A stretch of 52,639 bases of DNA from an uncultured Collinsella sp. (GTDB lineage Bacteria; Actinomycetota; Coriobacteriia; Coriobacteriales; Coriobacteriaceae), in the NCBI GenBank assembly GCA_958354105.1, contig CATWVA010000013.1:1-52639 (forward strand). Reading direction: 5' to 3'. How positions within the stretch are numbered: position 1 is the stretch's first letter; the number at the start of each line of letters is the position of its first letter. Both the position numbers and the translations under genes were made by a program. Shown here in pieces: positions 42,063 through 49,842 of the stretch. The notes under the pieces are model-generated. The model worked only from the letters and a program-made list of their open reading frames with translations, did no database searches and had not been told where the DNA came from.

Positions 42063-42265
42063 TGGACAGTTAGTTCAGATACGTATAATTCCAGACCGCA
42101 GCAGGCGCATCCGGCGCTCGTTTTGGGGAAGAAAGGGGCTCAAAACTAGGATTCGGTAGCTATCTGGGCTCGATTTGCGTGCAATGAGTCGCCAAAGAAC
42201 CCTCTCCGGGGACCATAGCGCAGCTTTATCAGCATAGAAAAATACGTATCTGAACTAACTGTCCA
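42063..42265. mobile_element. Inverted-repeat element 3 (MITE-like, 203 bp)
   Basis: The left terminus 42063-42088 is identical to that of elements 1 and 2; the right terminus at 42240-42265 contains ATACGTATCTGAACTAACTG. The interior differs from the other copies. It lies just downstream of the surface locus. Confidence 0.75.
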
Positions 42266-42311
42266 GCCGCCGTTGGAGAAAGGTGTTTTAGCTCTCCCGA
42301 CCCCTCCACCA

Positions 42312-42419
42312 GGCTTTCCAACTTCCCACTTAACTTAACACTTAAGGTGGAAAGCTGGGTAGAAAGCTGGAAAGTTAAGTGGAAAGCTGGAATGTTAAGT
42401 GGAAAGCTGGAAAGTACGC
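42312..42419. repeat. 20-bp tandem repeats with an inverted copy
   Basis: The unit TGGAAAGCTGGAAAGTTAAG is repeated at 42360-42379, 42380-42399 and 42400-42419 (with changes), preceded by a partial unit at 42348. At 42312-42346 the same sequence appears in reverse complement (GGCTTTCCAACTTCCCACTT), so the block can also fold back on itself. The rest of the 41973-42701 gap is AT-rich and shows only a weak promoter candidate. Confidence 0.65.
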
Positions 42420-42622
42420 GGAAGACTGACATGCTAGCCCAGAGGCTAGAGGGGTTAATAATTATGAAGACCATACCAAGCGAAACAAAAAGATACCAAT
42501 CTGGTTGGTAAAACACGCTCAATGAGCTGCGAGCTAACTAGCTGCGTAAATTAAATGTAAAGAACTGTCGCAAATAAATGGCAAATGCCCAGATAACGCC
42601 GCGTCTATTTTAATTAACTGCT

Positions 42623-42651
42623 TTGAGCAAACAGTAAAATGCTACTATCTA
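42623..42651 (+). promoter_or_regulatory. Possible promoter of the double-HTH gene
   Basis: TTGAGC at 42623-42628 and TATCTA at 42646-42651 with a 17-bp spacer, in AT-rich DNA about 50 bp before the start codon. The -10 box is imperfect. Confidence 0.35.
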
Positions 42652-42701
42652 ACTTGCACGTAAGAAAGCAGATTAACGGTTAAGGCTAAGAAGTGGCAGG
42701 T

Positions 42702-43097
42702 ATGTCGGAAGCAACTAGGACTCGCACGCATGCGCCCGAGGTTAGGCAGCGCGCCGTCGAGATCCTCCAAGAGGGGGTCGGTCATCGCGCCCTCGCCGCG
42801 GAGCTTGGCATTCCCCAGGCCACGGCTCGTCAGTGGGCCCGCGCGTATGCCGTAGGCGGTGCCGACGCCGTTCTCAACGCCGGTTCGCATCATCACACCT
42901 ATTCGTACGAAGTTAAGCTCGCCGTGGTCAAGGACCGCTTGGAAAACGGCTTAACGGTTCGCGAGGCCATGATCAAGCACAAGATTCCCAGCGAGTCTTC
43001 GGTCAAGGCTTGGTGCCGCCAGTATCGCGAGAGCGGTGAGTCCGCGCTGGTTGATAAGCCGCGCGGTCGCAAGCCGCGCGTTAAAAAGGCGGAATAG
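42702..43097 (+). CDS. Double helix-turn-helix protein (IS3/IS150 OrfA-like)
   Basis: A 131-residue basic protein with two consecutive HTH units: RQRAVEILQEGVGHRALAAE with ATARQWARAYAVGG, and KLAVVKDRLENGLTVREAMI with SSVKAWCRQYRESGESAL. This is the architecture of the OrfA/InsJ part of IS3-family transposases. The C-terminal tail is Lys/Arg-rich (KPRGRKPRVKKAE). No OrfB (DDE) partner follows; a terminator comes 12 bp after the stop, so it may act as a DNA-binding regulator or be an IS remnant. The ATG at 42702 is preferred to the GTG at 42693 because GGCAGG lies close upstream. Confidence 0.78.
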   Translation: MSEATRTRTHAPEVRQRAVEILQEGVGHRALAAELGIPQATARQWARAYAVGGADAVLNAGSHHHTYSYEVKLAVVKDRLENGLTVREAMIKHKIPSESSVKAWCRQYRESGESALVDKPRGRKPRVKKAE

Positions 43098-43109
43098 CGA
43101 ACGGGATGG

Positions 43110-43132
43110 TGCGCCCACAGGGGCGCATTTTT
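43110..43132 (+). terminator. Terminator of the double-HTH gene
   Basis: TGCGCCC and GGGCGCA around an ACAG loop, followed by TTTTT. Confidence 0.85.
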
Positions 43133-43384
43133 CTTGCCGCGCCAACTTTTTGGACCGTCGTGAGCCTACTGGAACATCCTCCAAAGTGGTTAATAAACCG
43201 CGCGCAGTGGCCCGTGCGCCCGCCGCCGCGATAGGGGGAGCGTTGCCTCTCTGCTCCAAAGCGGACAGACTCGTTACCCCGTACGCCTAAAACTCCCCAG
43301 TTGACCGAAAACCCGCCGCCGCTACTCCTCAACTGAGCTATAACGTTAAACAATTGCAGCGTTTTTGCATGGGGGAGTGATGGT

Positions 43385-46267
43385 ATGACGCTACTGTATT
43401 TCCTTACCCTGTTTCCGCTGGTACCGGCGCTGGGCATGCTGCTCGCGCGCGGTGACCGCGCCCGCGATGCGGTAGGGCTTGTAGGCTCCGGCATTATTAT
43501 GGCGGTGACGGTTGTAGTCGCCGTCATGTTTTTTGGCACGGGCCCGCAGAGCTTCGAGGTTGCCCCCGGCACCTCGCATGTGCTCTCGATCATCAGCTCC
43601 GTCATCGACGTGATCCTGTGCGCCGTCATCCTGTACAACGCGCGTAAATATAAGAGCACGCTCACCACGGTGCTCGGCGTGGTGCAGCTGGTGGGCTCGC
43701 TCACCTTTGCAGCTATGACGCTGCCCGCGACCGAAGCCGTCACGGCAACGCCACTCTACCTTGACTACATGAGCGTGATCATGGTGCTTGCCGTCGGCAT
43801 TGTCGGCAGCCTTATCTGCGTGTACGCCCTGGGCTACATGAAGGACTTCCAGGCCCACGACGAGCACGAGGCAGCGCTGCGCGGGCAGACGGCGCCTGAC
43901 CGACGCCCGCAGTTCCTGGCGCTTATGTTCCTGTTCCTCTCGGCCATGTTCGTCATCGTGACAAGCGACAACCTTGAGTGGCTGTTCTGTGGCTGGGAAA
44001 TCACCACCGTGTGCTCTTTCCTCATGATTGGCTACACGCGCACGCCCGAGGCCATAAAAAACGCTTTCACCCAGATCATCCTCAACATGCTGGGCGGCAT
44101 CGCGTTTTTGGCCGGGCTCATGTACCTGCACGTTAACGGCATGCCGCTGACCATCTCGGGCATGATCGAGCTTTCCGGCGCCGGAACCGCGCAATCCGCG
44201 CTGCTGGTGATGCCGGTCGTTCTGCTGTCGCTCGCCGCACTCACCAAGGCCGCGCAGATGCCGTTCCACACTTGGCTATTGGGTGCCATGGTTGCCCCCA
44301 CGCCCACGAGCGCCCTGCTGCACTCGTCAACCATGGTCAAAGCCGGCGTGTTCCTGATGGTCAAGCTCAGCCCGCTCTATGCCATCTATCCCGTGACTGG
44401 CTTTATGGTCACGAGTGTGGGTGCCATCACGTTTTTGCTCGCTGCCCTCATGGCCATCTCGCAGAGCAACGCCAAACGCGTGCTCGCGTACTCCACCATT
44501 TCCAACTTGGGCCTTATCAGCGCCTGCCTAGGCGTCGGCGCGCCCGAGGCCGTGTGGGCCGCGATCTTCCTGATCCTGTTCCATACGGTGGCAAAGTCGC
44601 TGCTGTTCCTGTGCGTGGGCACGGCCGAGCATCATATCGGCAGCCGCAATATCGAGGACATGGACGGCATGTTCAGCCGCATGCCGCACCTGACGCGCCT
44701 GATGATGCTGGGCATTATGGGCATGTTCGTGGCTCCGTTTGGCATGCTCGTGTCCAAGTGGGGCGCCCTGGTGGCGTTTGCCCAGACCGGCAACGTGCTC
44801 ATGATCATGGTGCTTGCCTTTGGCTCGGCCGCGACGTTCTTCTTCTGGGGCAAGTGGCTTGCCAAGCTTTCGGGCGTCGACCCCACGGCTCAAAACGTTG
44901 AGGTCAATGTCCATAAGACCGAATGGATGGCCCTCAATACCATCGCCGCGCTGCTGATTCTGTGCTGCGTGGCGTTCCCGGTTATCTCGAGCGGTCTGGT
45001 GTCGCCTTACTTGGCCATGGTGTTTGGCCGCGTGCCGTACGTTATTGGCAAGGATGCCATGTATCTGATGGTGGTTATCGTGGCGTTTATCGCCGTGGTG
45101 CTGCTGACGTCGTTCCGCGTGAGCAATAAGCCGCACGTCAACGTGTACCTTTCGGGCGTTGGAACCGAGAACTACCGTCATTTCCGCGGCTCGATGGGAC
45201 ACGAGGTAAAGGCCGAAAAGCGCAATTGGTACTCGGAGGACGCCCTTGGCGAGAAGCGTATTGGCCCCGCGGGTAGCGTCGTGTGCTGCAGCATTATCTT
45301 GTTTGCGCTGCTGTGCTGCGCGTGGATTGGGCCCGAGCGGCTTGCCATGAGTGCGCCCTCGGTGCTGCGCGGAAAGTATTTCGAAGGCTCGGGCGTCGTG
45401 GGCATATTTATTGGTACCGTGGCGTTTGCCTTGCTGGCGCCGCTTGTGGGCGGCCTGATTGACGGTCTTGACCGTAAGCTTTCGGCTCGCATGCAGGGCC
45501 GCGTGGGCCCGCGCTTGCTGCAGCCCTTCTACGACGTTGCCAAGCTGCTGCGCAAGGCCCCCGCCAGCGTAAACACCATGGACGATACCTACATGGCGTG
45601 CGCGCTCATCTTTACCGTGGTGGGCGGCGGCATCTTTGTGTCGGGCTCCAACACGCTGCTGTGCGCTTTTATGGTGACACTCGCCGCGATTTTTGTGGTG
45701 TTGGCGTCCGCCTCGACGCAAAGCCCGTTTGCCCAGGTTGGCGCCGATCGTGAGTTGCTGCAGGTTATGAGTTACGAGCCCGCCGTTCTGTTGATGAGCG
45801 TGGGCCTGTATCTTGCCACCGATAGCTTTGATTCCATCGCCGTGACGGGGCAGTCGGCCCCCATCATCGTGTACAGCGCGCCCATTTTCCTCGCGCTGCT
45901 CGCGGTGCTTACCATCAAGCTGCGCAAGTCGCCGTTTGACCTTTCGTACTCGCATCACGCGCATCAGGAGATTGTCCAGGGTGTCGCCACCGAGATGAGC
46001 GGCGGCACGCTGGCCAAGATGACCCTTATGCACTGGTGCGAGACCGTGCTGTTTTTGATGTGGGTGGGCATGTTCTTTGTCTGGGACAACCCGGTGAGCT
46101 GGGTGGTCGCCCTGGTCGTGATGGCCGCGACGTACTTTGTCGAGGTGCTGATCGACAACACCTTCGCGCGCAGCACCTGGCGCAGCTGCTTTAAGCTCGG
46201 CTGGGGCGTGGCGCTGGTGTTTGGCCTGCTCAACCTTATGCCCATCCTCGTCGACGTGTTTATTTAG
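43385..46267 (+). CDS. Fused EchA-EchB membrane subunit of an energy-converting hydrogenase
   Basis: A 960-residue integral membrane protein joining two complex I-related subunits. Residues about 1-650 are NuoL/M-like (antiporter): MKDFQAH, WLFCGWEITTVCSFLMIGYT and, at about 298-327, GAMVAPTPTSALLHSSTMVK. Residues about 670-960 are NuoH/HycD-like: GLIDGLDRKLSARMQGRVGP with LQPFYDVAKLLRK, the quinone-site-like QSPFAQVGADRELLQVMSYEP and RKSPFDLS plus HAHQEIVQG. In characterised Ech hydrogenases these are two proteins, EchA and EchB. The following genes keep the order C-D-E-F. The start at 43385 has GGGGGAG upstream. Between 43134 and 43384 no clear feature was seen. Confidence 0.9.
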   Translation: MTLLYFLTLFPLVPALGMLLARGDRARDAVGLVGSGIIMAVTVVVAVMFFGTGPQSFEVAPGTSHVLSIISSVIDVILCAVILYNARKYKSTLTTVLGVVQLVGSLTFAAMTLPATEAVTATPLYLDYMSVIMVLAVGIVGSLICVYALGYMKDFQAHDEHEAALRGQTAPDRRPQFLALMFLFLSAMFVIVTSDNLEWLFCGWEITTVCSFLMIGYTRTPEAIKNAFTQIILNMLGGIAFLAGLMYLHVNGMPLTISGMIELSGAGTAQSALLVMPVVLLSLAALTKAAQMPFHTWLLGAMVAPTPTSALLHSSTMVKAGVFLMVKLSPLYAIYPVTGFMVTSVGAITFLLAALMAISQSNAKRVLAYSTISNLGLISACLGVGAPEAVWAAIFLILFHTVAKSLLFLCVGTAEHHIGSRNIEDMDGMFSRMPHLTRLMMLGIMGMFVAPFGMLVSKWGALVAFAQTGNVLMIMVLAFGSAATFFFWGKWLAKLSGVDPTAQNVEVNVHKTEWMALNTIAALLILCCVAFPVISSGLVSPYLAMVFGRVPYVIGKDAMYLMVVIVAFIAVVLLTSFRVSNKPHVNVYLSGVGTENYRHFRGSMGHEVKAEKRNWYSEDALGEKRIGPAGSVVCCSIILFALLCCAWIGPERLAMSAPSVLRGKYFEGSGVVGIFIGTVAFALLAPLVGGLIDGLDRKLSARMQGRVGPRLLQPFYDVAKLLRKAPASVNTMDDTYMACALIFTVVGGGIFVSGSNTLLCAFMVTLAAIFVVLASASTQSPFAQVGADRELLQVMSYEPAVLLMSVGLYLATDSFDSIAVTGQSAPIIVYSAPIFLALLAVLTIKLRKSPFDLSYSHHAHQEIVQGVATEMSGGTLAKMTLMHWCETVLFLMWVGMFFVWDNPVSWVVALVVMAATYFVEVLIDNTFARSTWRSCFKLGWGVALVFGLLNLMPILVDVFI

Positions 46268-46279
46268 GAGGCGGCATCC

Positions 46280-46897
46280 ATGGATCATAAAATGTCGCGC
46301 TCGCCGTGGGTTATTCATTACGACGGCTCGAGCTGCAACGGATGCGATATCGAGGTGCTGGCCTCGCTCACGCCGCTGTTCGATGCGGAGCGCTTTGGCG
46401 TGGTCAACACCGGCAACCCCAAGCATGCGGATATCTTTTTGGTGACGGGGTCGGTCAATGCCCAGAACCTGCCCGTCGTGCGCCAGATCTACAACCAGAT
46501 GCTCGAGCCCAAGTGCGTGGTGGCGTGCGGCATCTGCGCGTGTTCGGGCGGCGTGTTCCGCGATGCCTATAACGTGATCGGCGGCGTGGGCCGCGCGATT
46601 CCCGTGGACGTGTACGCGCCCGGGTGCGCCATTCGCCCCGAGACCGTGATCGATGCCATTGTGGAGGCGTGCGGCATCTTGGACCAGAAGGAGGCCGTGA
46701 TGCGCGCCGGCGGCGATCCGCTCACCGTGGGCGGCGCTGCTACTTGGGATGGTGGCGTTGAGCTGGGCGAGGACGGGTTTGTGGCTGCGGGGGCCGGGAC
46801 TGACGGTGCCGGTGACGCGCCTGCCGGGAAGCCTGCTGCGCCCGCCGCTGGCGACGCACCTGCTGAGACGCCCGCCGCTGCAAAGGAGGTCGAGTAA
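46280..46897 (+). CDS. [NiFe] hydrogenase small subunit, EchC/NuoB-like
   Basis: A 205-residue protein carrying the proximal [4Fe-4S] cluster. The ligands are visible as SSCNGCDIEVLA (C19, C22), GICACSGGVFR (C86) and YAPGCAIRPE (C116). Residues about 145-205 form an Ala/Gly/Pro-rich tail (AAGAGTDGAGDAPAGKPAAP) that is not part of the conserved fold. It starts 12 bp after the EchA-B fusion and its stop overlaps the next start by 1 bp, so it belongs to one operon. Confidence 0.93.
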   Translation: MDHKMSRSPWVIHYDGSSCNGCDIEVLASLTPLFDAERFGVVNTGNPKHADIFLVTGSVNAQNLPVVRQIYNQMLEPKCVVACGICACSGGVFRDAYNVIGGVGRAIPVDVYAPGCAIRPETVIDAIVEACGILDQKEAVMRAGGDPLTVGGAATWDGGVELGEDGFVAAGAGTDGAGDAPAGKPAAPAAGDAPAETPAAAKEVE

Positions 46898-47613
46898 TGC
46901 AAAAGGCTATCTATATCACCGTCGGGATCGACAAGCTCCTGCCGCATGTCCAGGCGCTCAAGGGCGTCGGCGCGCGCTTTGTGCAAATGCATGCCGAGCG
47001 CAACGTCGACGACGGCTCGTATCGCTTGGTCTATACGTTTATCAACGTCCGTGCTGCTCAGGAGCATATTGCGCAGGACGGCAGCTATGCGATCGAGAAC
47101 CTGGTGGTCGAGGGCATCGACCAGTACCAGGAGATTCCGTCCATCAGCTCGTATTACCCCGCGGTGTTCCCGTTTGAAAATGAGGCCCACGACCTGTTTG
47201 GTCTTGCCATCACCGACATGCAGATCGACTTTAAGGGTTTTTTCTACCAGGTTTCGACTGCCGAACCCATGAGCGTCATCACGCCCGAGGTGAAGGCCGC
47301 GCGCGAGAAGGCCATGAAGGTCCGTGCCGCCGCCGAGGCCAAGGCGCGCAAGGCCGCAGCCGAGAAGGCCGCTGCCGCTGCTGCTGCGGGGGAGGGCGCT
47401 GCGGGTGCCGGCGATGCTGCGGGCACTGCCGTCGCCCAGTCCGCTGCGGCTACCGGCTCCGATGCTCAGCACGATGAAGCTGCTGCCAAGGCCGCACTTA
47501 AGGCTGCCGAGCTGGAGGCAAAGCTCGCCGCCATGGATCCCGAGAAAGCGGCCAAGGTCCGCGCGGCGCTTGCCGCCAAGGCCGCCCGTGACAAGCAGAA
47601 AAAGGAGGCGTAA
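46897..47613 (+). CDS. Hydrogenase subunit EchD/NuoC-like with long Ala-rich tail
   Basis: A 238-residue protein. The N-terminal 130 residues match the NuoC-like subunit of group 4 hydrogenases, with the signature FPFENEAHDLFGLAITDM. The last 100 residues are almost only Ala, Lys, Glu and Gly (AEAKARKAAAEKAAAAAAAG), probably a long helix or disordered tail. The start codon overlaps the EchC stop. Confidence 0.88.
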   Translation: MQKAIYITVGIDKLLPHVQALKGVGARFVQMHAERNVDDGSYRLVYTFINVRAAQEHIAQDGSYAIENLVVEGIDQYQEIPSISSYYPAVFPFENEAHDLFGLAITDMQIDFKGFFYQVSTAEPMSVITPEVKAAREKAMKVRAAAEAKARKAAAEKAAAAAAAGEGAAGAGDAAGTAVAQSAAATGSDAQHDEAAAKAALKAAELEAKLAAMDPEKAAKVRAALAAKAARDKQKKEA

Positions 47614-47618
47614 GGTCC

Positions 47619-48707
47619 ATGGCACATCGCTCCGTTATTCCGTTTGGCCCGCAGCACCCGGTGCTGCCCGAGCCGCTTCATCTGGACCTGGTGATCGAGG
47701 ACGACCGCGTCATCGAGGCAATTCCGCAGATCGGCTTTGTGCACCGCGGGCTCGAGAAGCTCACCGAAAAGCGCGACATGCATCAGTTTGGCTACATCGC
47801 CGAGCGCATTTGCGGCATCTGCGCCGTGGGCCACAGCTGCGGCTATGCCAGCGCCTGCGAGCGCATGCTCGGCATCGAGGTGCCCGGCCGCGTGCAGTAT
47901 ATCCGCACCATTTTGCACGAGCTTTCGCGCATTCACTCGCACCTGCTGTGGCTGGGCCTGCTCGCCGATGCCTTTGGCTTCGAGGCGCTGTTCTATCGTT
48001 CGTGGACGCTGCGCGAGCAGATTCTCAAGATCTTCGAGAGCACTTGCGGTGGCCGCGTGATCCTTTCGATTAACGAGATCGGCGGCCTTAAGCACGACAT
48101 TGAGGACTCCGAGCTAGCGGGCATTGTCCAGACGCTCGATGCCATGCGTCCCGACTACGAGGCCCTGGTGCATACGTTTTTGGACGACGACAGCTGCGGC
48201 GAGCGCCTGCATGGCGTGGGCGCGATCAGCAAGAAGGACGCGCTGGATCTGTCGATGGTCGGCCCGTTCGGCCGCGCCTCGGGCGTGGACTACGACGTGC
48301 GCATGTTCGGCGACGGCGCCTATGCAGATCTGGCCGCGTTTGAGCCGATCGTCGCTACCGATGGCGACTGCTATGCCCGCTGCCAAGTGCGTTGTGCCGA
48401 GGTCACGCAGGCCATGGACATCATTAAGGAGCTTGCGGGCAAGATTCCGCACGACGGTATCGGTGGGCGCACCAAGCTTACGCCGGCCGACGGCGCGCGC
48501 GGCGAGGTTGTGATTGAGCAGCCGCGCGGCGAGGCGTACTACTATGTGCGCGGCAACGGCACCAAGAACCTGGACCGCTTCCGCGTGCGCACGCCGACGT
48601 CGCAGAACCTGGCGGGTCTGACGCATGCGCTGCAGGGCGTGCTCCTTGCCAACGTGCCCATGATCATCCTGACCATCGACCCCTGCATTAGCTGCACGGA
48701 AAGGTAG
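47619..48707 (+). CDS. [NiFe] hydrogenase large subunit, EchE/NuoD-like
   Basis: A 362-residue catalytic subunit. Both [NiFe] ligand motifs are present: RICGICAVGHS (C65, C68) and DPCISCTER at the extreme C-terminus (C356, C359). The site is therefore intact, and this is a hydrogenase rather than a complex I NuoD. Nothing follows the CTER motif, so there is no C-terminal peptide for a maturation protease to remove; this is as reported for EchE and CooH of the group 4 family. It lies 5 bp after EchD. Confidence 0.95.
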   Translation: MAHRSVIPFGPQHPVLPEPLHLDLVIEDDRVIEAIPQIGFVHRGLEKLTEKRDMHQFGYIAERICGICAVGHSCGYASACERMLGIEVPGRVQYIRTILHELSRIHSHLLWLGLLADAFGFEALFYRSWTLREQILKIFESTCGGRVILSINEIGGLKHDIEDSELAGIVQTLDAMRPDYEALVHTFLDDDSCGERLHGVGAISKKDALDLSMVGPFGRASGVDYDVRMFGDGAYADLAAFEPIVATDGDCYARCQVRCAEVTQAMDIIKELAGKIPHDGIGGRTKLTPADGARGEVVIEQPRGEAYYYVRGNGTKNLDRFRVRTPTSQNLAGLTHALQGVLLANVPMIILTIDPCISCTER

Positions 48708-48714
48708 GCGCGGC

Positions 48715-49056
48715 ATGAGTTTGCTGACATTTGCCAAGACGGCCTTGGGCTCTATGGTCAAGCAGCCGGTCACGGTGTGCTATCCGCAGGAGGGGCTGAC
48801 GGCGCCCGAGCGCTTGCGCGGGCACATCGTCAACGACATGGACGTGTGCATTTGCTGCGGCATGTGTGCTCGCCGCTGCCCGGCGGGTGCGCTTGCGGTC
48901 GATCGCAAGGGCGGAACGTGGTCGATTGATCCGTACGCCTGCGTGGTGTGCGGCGAGTGCATCGAGAGCTGCCCCAAGCACTGCCTGACTATGGACACCG
49001 CCCGTACTCCGGTTGCGGCGGACAAGACTCCCACGGTAGAAACTAAGCCGGAATAA
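48715..49056 (+). CDS. Hydrogenase ferredoxin subunit, EchF/HycF-like
   Basis: A 113-residue polyferredoxin with two [4Fe-4S] sites: C45, C48, C51, C55 (CICCGMCARRCP) and C76, C79, C82, C86 (CVVCGECIESCP). It would pass electrons from ferredoxin to EchC. It is the last gene of the operon, 7 bp after EchE. No hyp maturation, formate dehydrogenase or CO dehydrogenase gene is in the window. Confidence 0.92.
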   Translation: MSLLTFAKTALGSMVKQPVTVCYPQEGLTAPERLRGHIVNDMDVCICCGMCARRCPAGALAVDRKGGTWSIDPYACVVCGECIESCPKHCLTMDTARTPVAADKTPTVETKPE

Positions 49057-49065
49057 CGCGTAGAC

Positions 49066-49097
49066 GGGCCGGCGGGGCAAAATTGCCCCGCCGGCCC
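49066..49097 (+). terminator. Terminator of the ech-type operon
   Basis: GGGCCGGCGGGGCAA and its exact complement around a 2-nt AA centre form a very strong stem 9 bp after the EchF stop. No T-run follows. Confidence 0.7.
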
Positions 49098-49130
49098 CGC
49101 GCTTGAACGCGCGGCTGGGCCGCCGCTAAC

Positions 49131-49290
49131 AAAACCATGCCGGATTACGGGGCTGGATGGCGAACCTCCGACCATATAGAAAATCGCAAAAACAAAACCG
49201 CAGGTAGATAGCCTGCCGTTTTTCAAAAAATGAAGGTATGGATGAGGGCCCCGACTTTAGCTCCGTAATCCGGCATAGTTTTGAAATGGC
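49131..49290. repeat. Composite repeat type A, copy 2
   Basis: AAAACCATGCCGGATTACGG (from 49131) pairs with CCGTAATCCGGCATAGTTTT (to about 49282) and GAAATGGC follows. The interior has AAACCGCAGG / CCTGCCGTTT around TAGATAG. Confidence 0.75.
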
Positions 49291-49378
49291 ACCATATCCG
49301 TGACAGCTCTTGATCTCCCATGGACGGAGGAAAGCGGATCATTTTTGCCTTGCGAAGGCTGCCGCGTGATCCGTCTGC

Positions 49379-49534
49379 CACGAAATGGGCCCATCTACTA
49401 TGTTTAGGCGGCAGCCCTCGACCACGGCAAGCAATGCGAAATGAAAACCGCAGGTAGAACGCCTGCGGTTTTTCATGAAACGCGGCTATGGTCAGGGGTA
49501 TCGGGTCAAACGTAGTAGATGGGCCGATTTCGTG
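49379..49534. repeat. Composite repeat type B, copy 2 (156 bp)
   Basis: The outer arms have CCCATCTACTATGTTTAGG on the left and CAAACGTAGTAGATGGGCC on the right. The central hairpin is AAAACCGCAGG / CCTGCGGTTTT. It has exactly the same length as copy 1 at 18091. Confidence 0.75.
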
Positions 49535-49628
49535 GTGGGCGCCGTCAGCCGATCTCCGTGGGCGGAAGAAAACGGATCATTTTGGTCTCGTGAGGTTTGC
49601 GGAGGCACTCGTGCAGGGCCGTCGCGAA

Positions 49629-49788
49629 TAAAACTATGTCGGTTTACTACGATGAATTCGGCATTCCCGACCATGACTGCATTTTTCTAAATATTGCAAG
49701 CGTTCTACCTGCGGTTTTGGAAGCGCGCAATTTGCCGTGGTCGAAGGTGGTCGATTCATCGTAGTAAACCGGCATAGTTTTGAAATGG
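49629..49788. repeat. Composite repeat type A, copy 3
   Basis: AAAACTATGTCGGTTTACTA pairs with TAGTAAACCGGCATAGTTTT; the arms extend inward by CGATGAAT / ATTCATCG. The interior carries only the half-motif CTACCTGCGGTTTT. The 49057-49842 gap is almost wholly made of these repeats and holds no coding signal. Confidence 0.75.
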
Positions 49789-49842
49789 CATTAAATCGGT
49801 GGCAGCCATTTTACTTTGCCGGGGTGGTCGGTTGTTGGGTAA

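Noticed and set aside
42702..43097. Complete IS3-family insertion sequence
   Set aside because: No DDE OrfB frame and no terminal repeats around the gene; a terminator lies just after the stop codon.
47619..48707. NADH-quinone oxidoreductase (complex I) operon
   Set aside because: Both CxxC pairs for the NiFe centre are present in the large subunit and no NuoE/F/G or NuoA/J/K genes are found.
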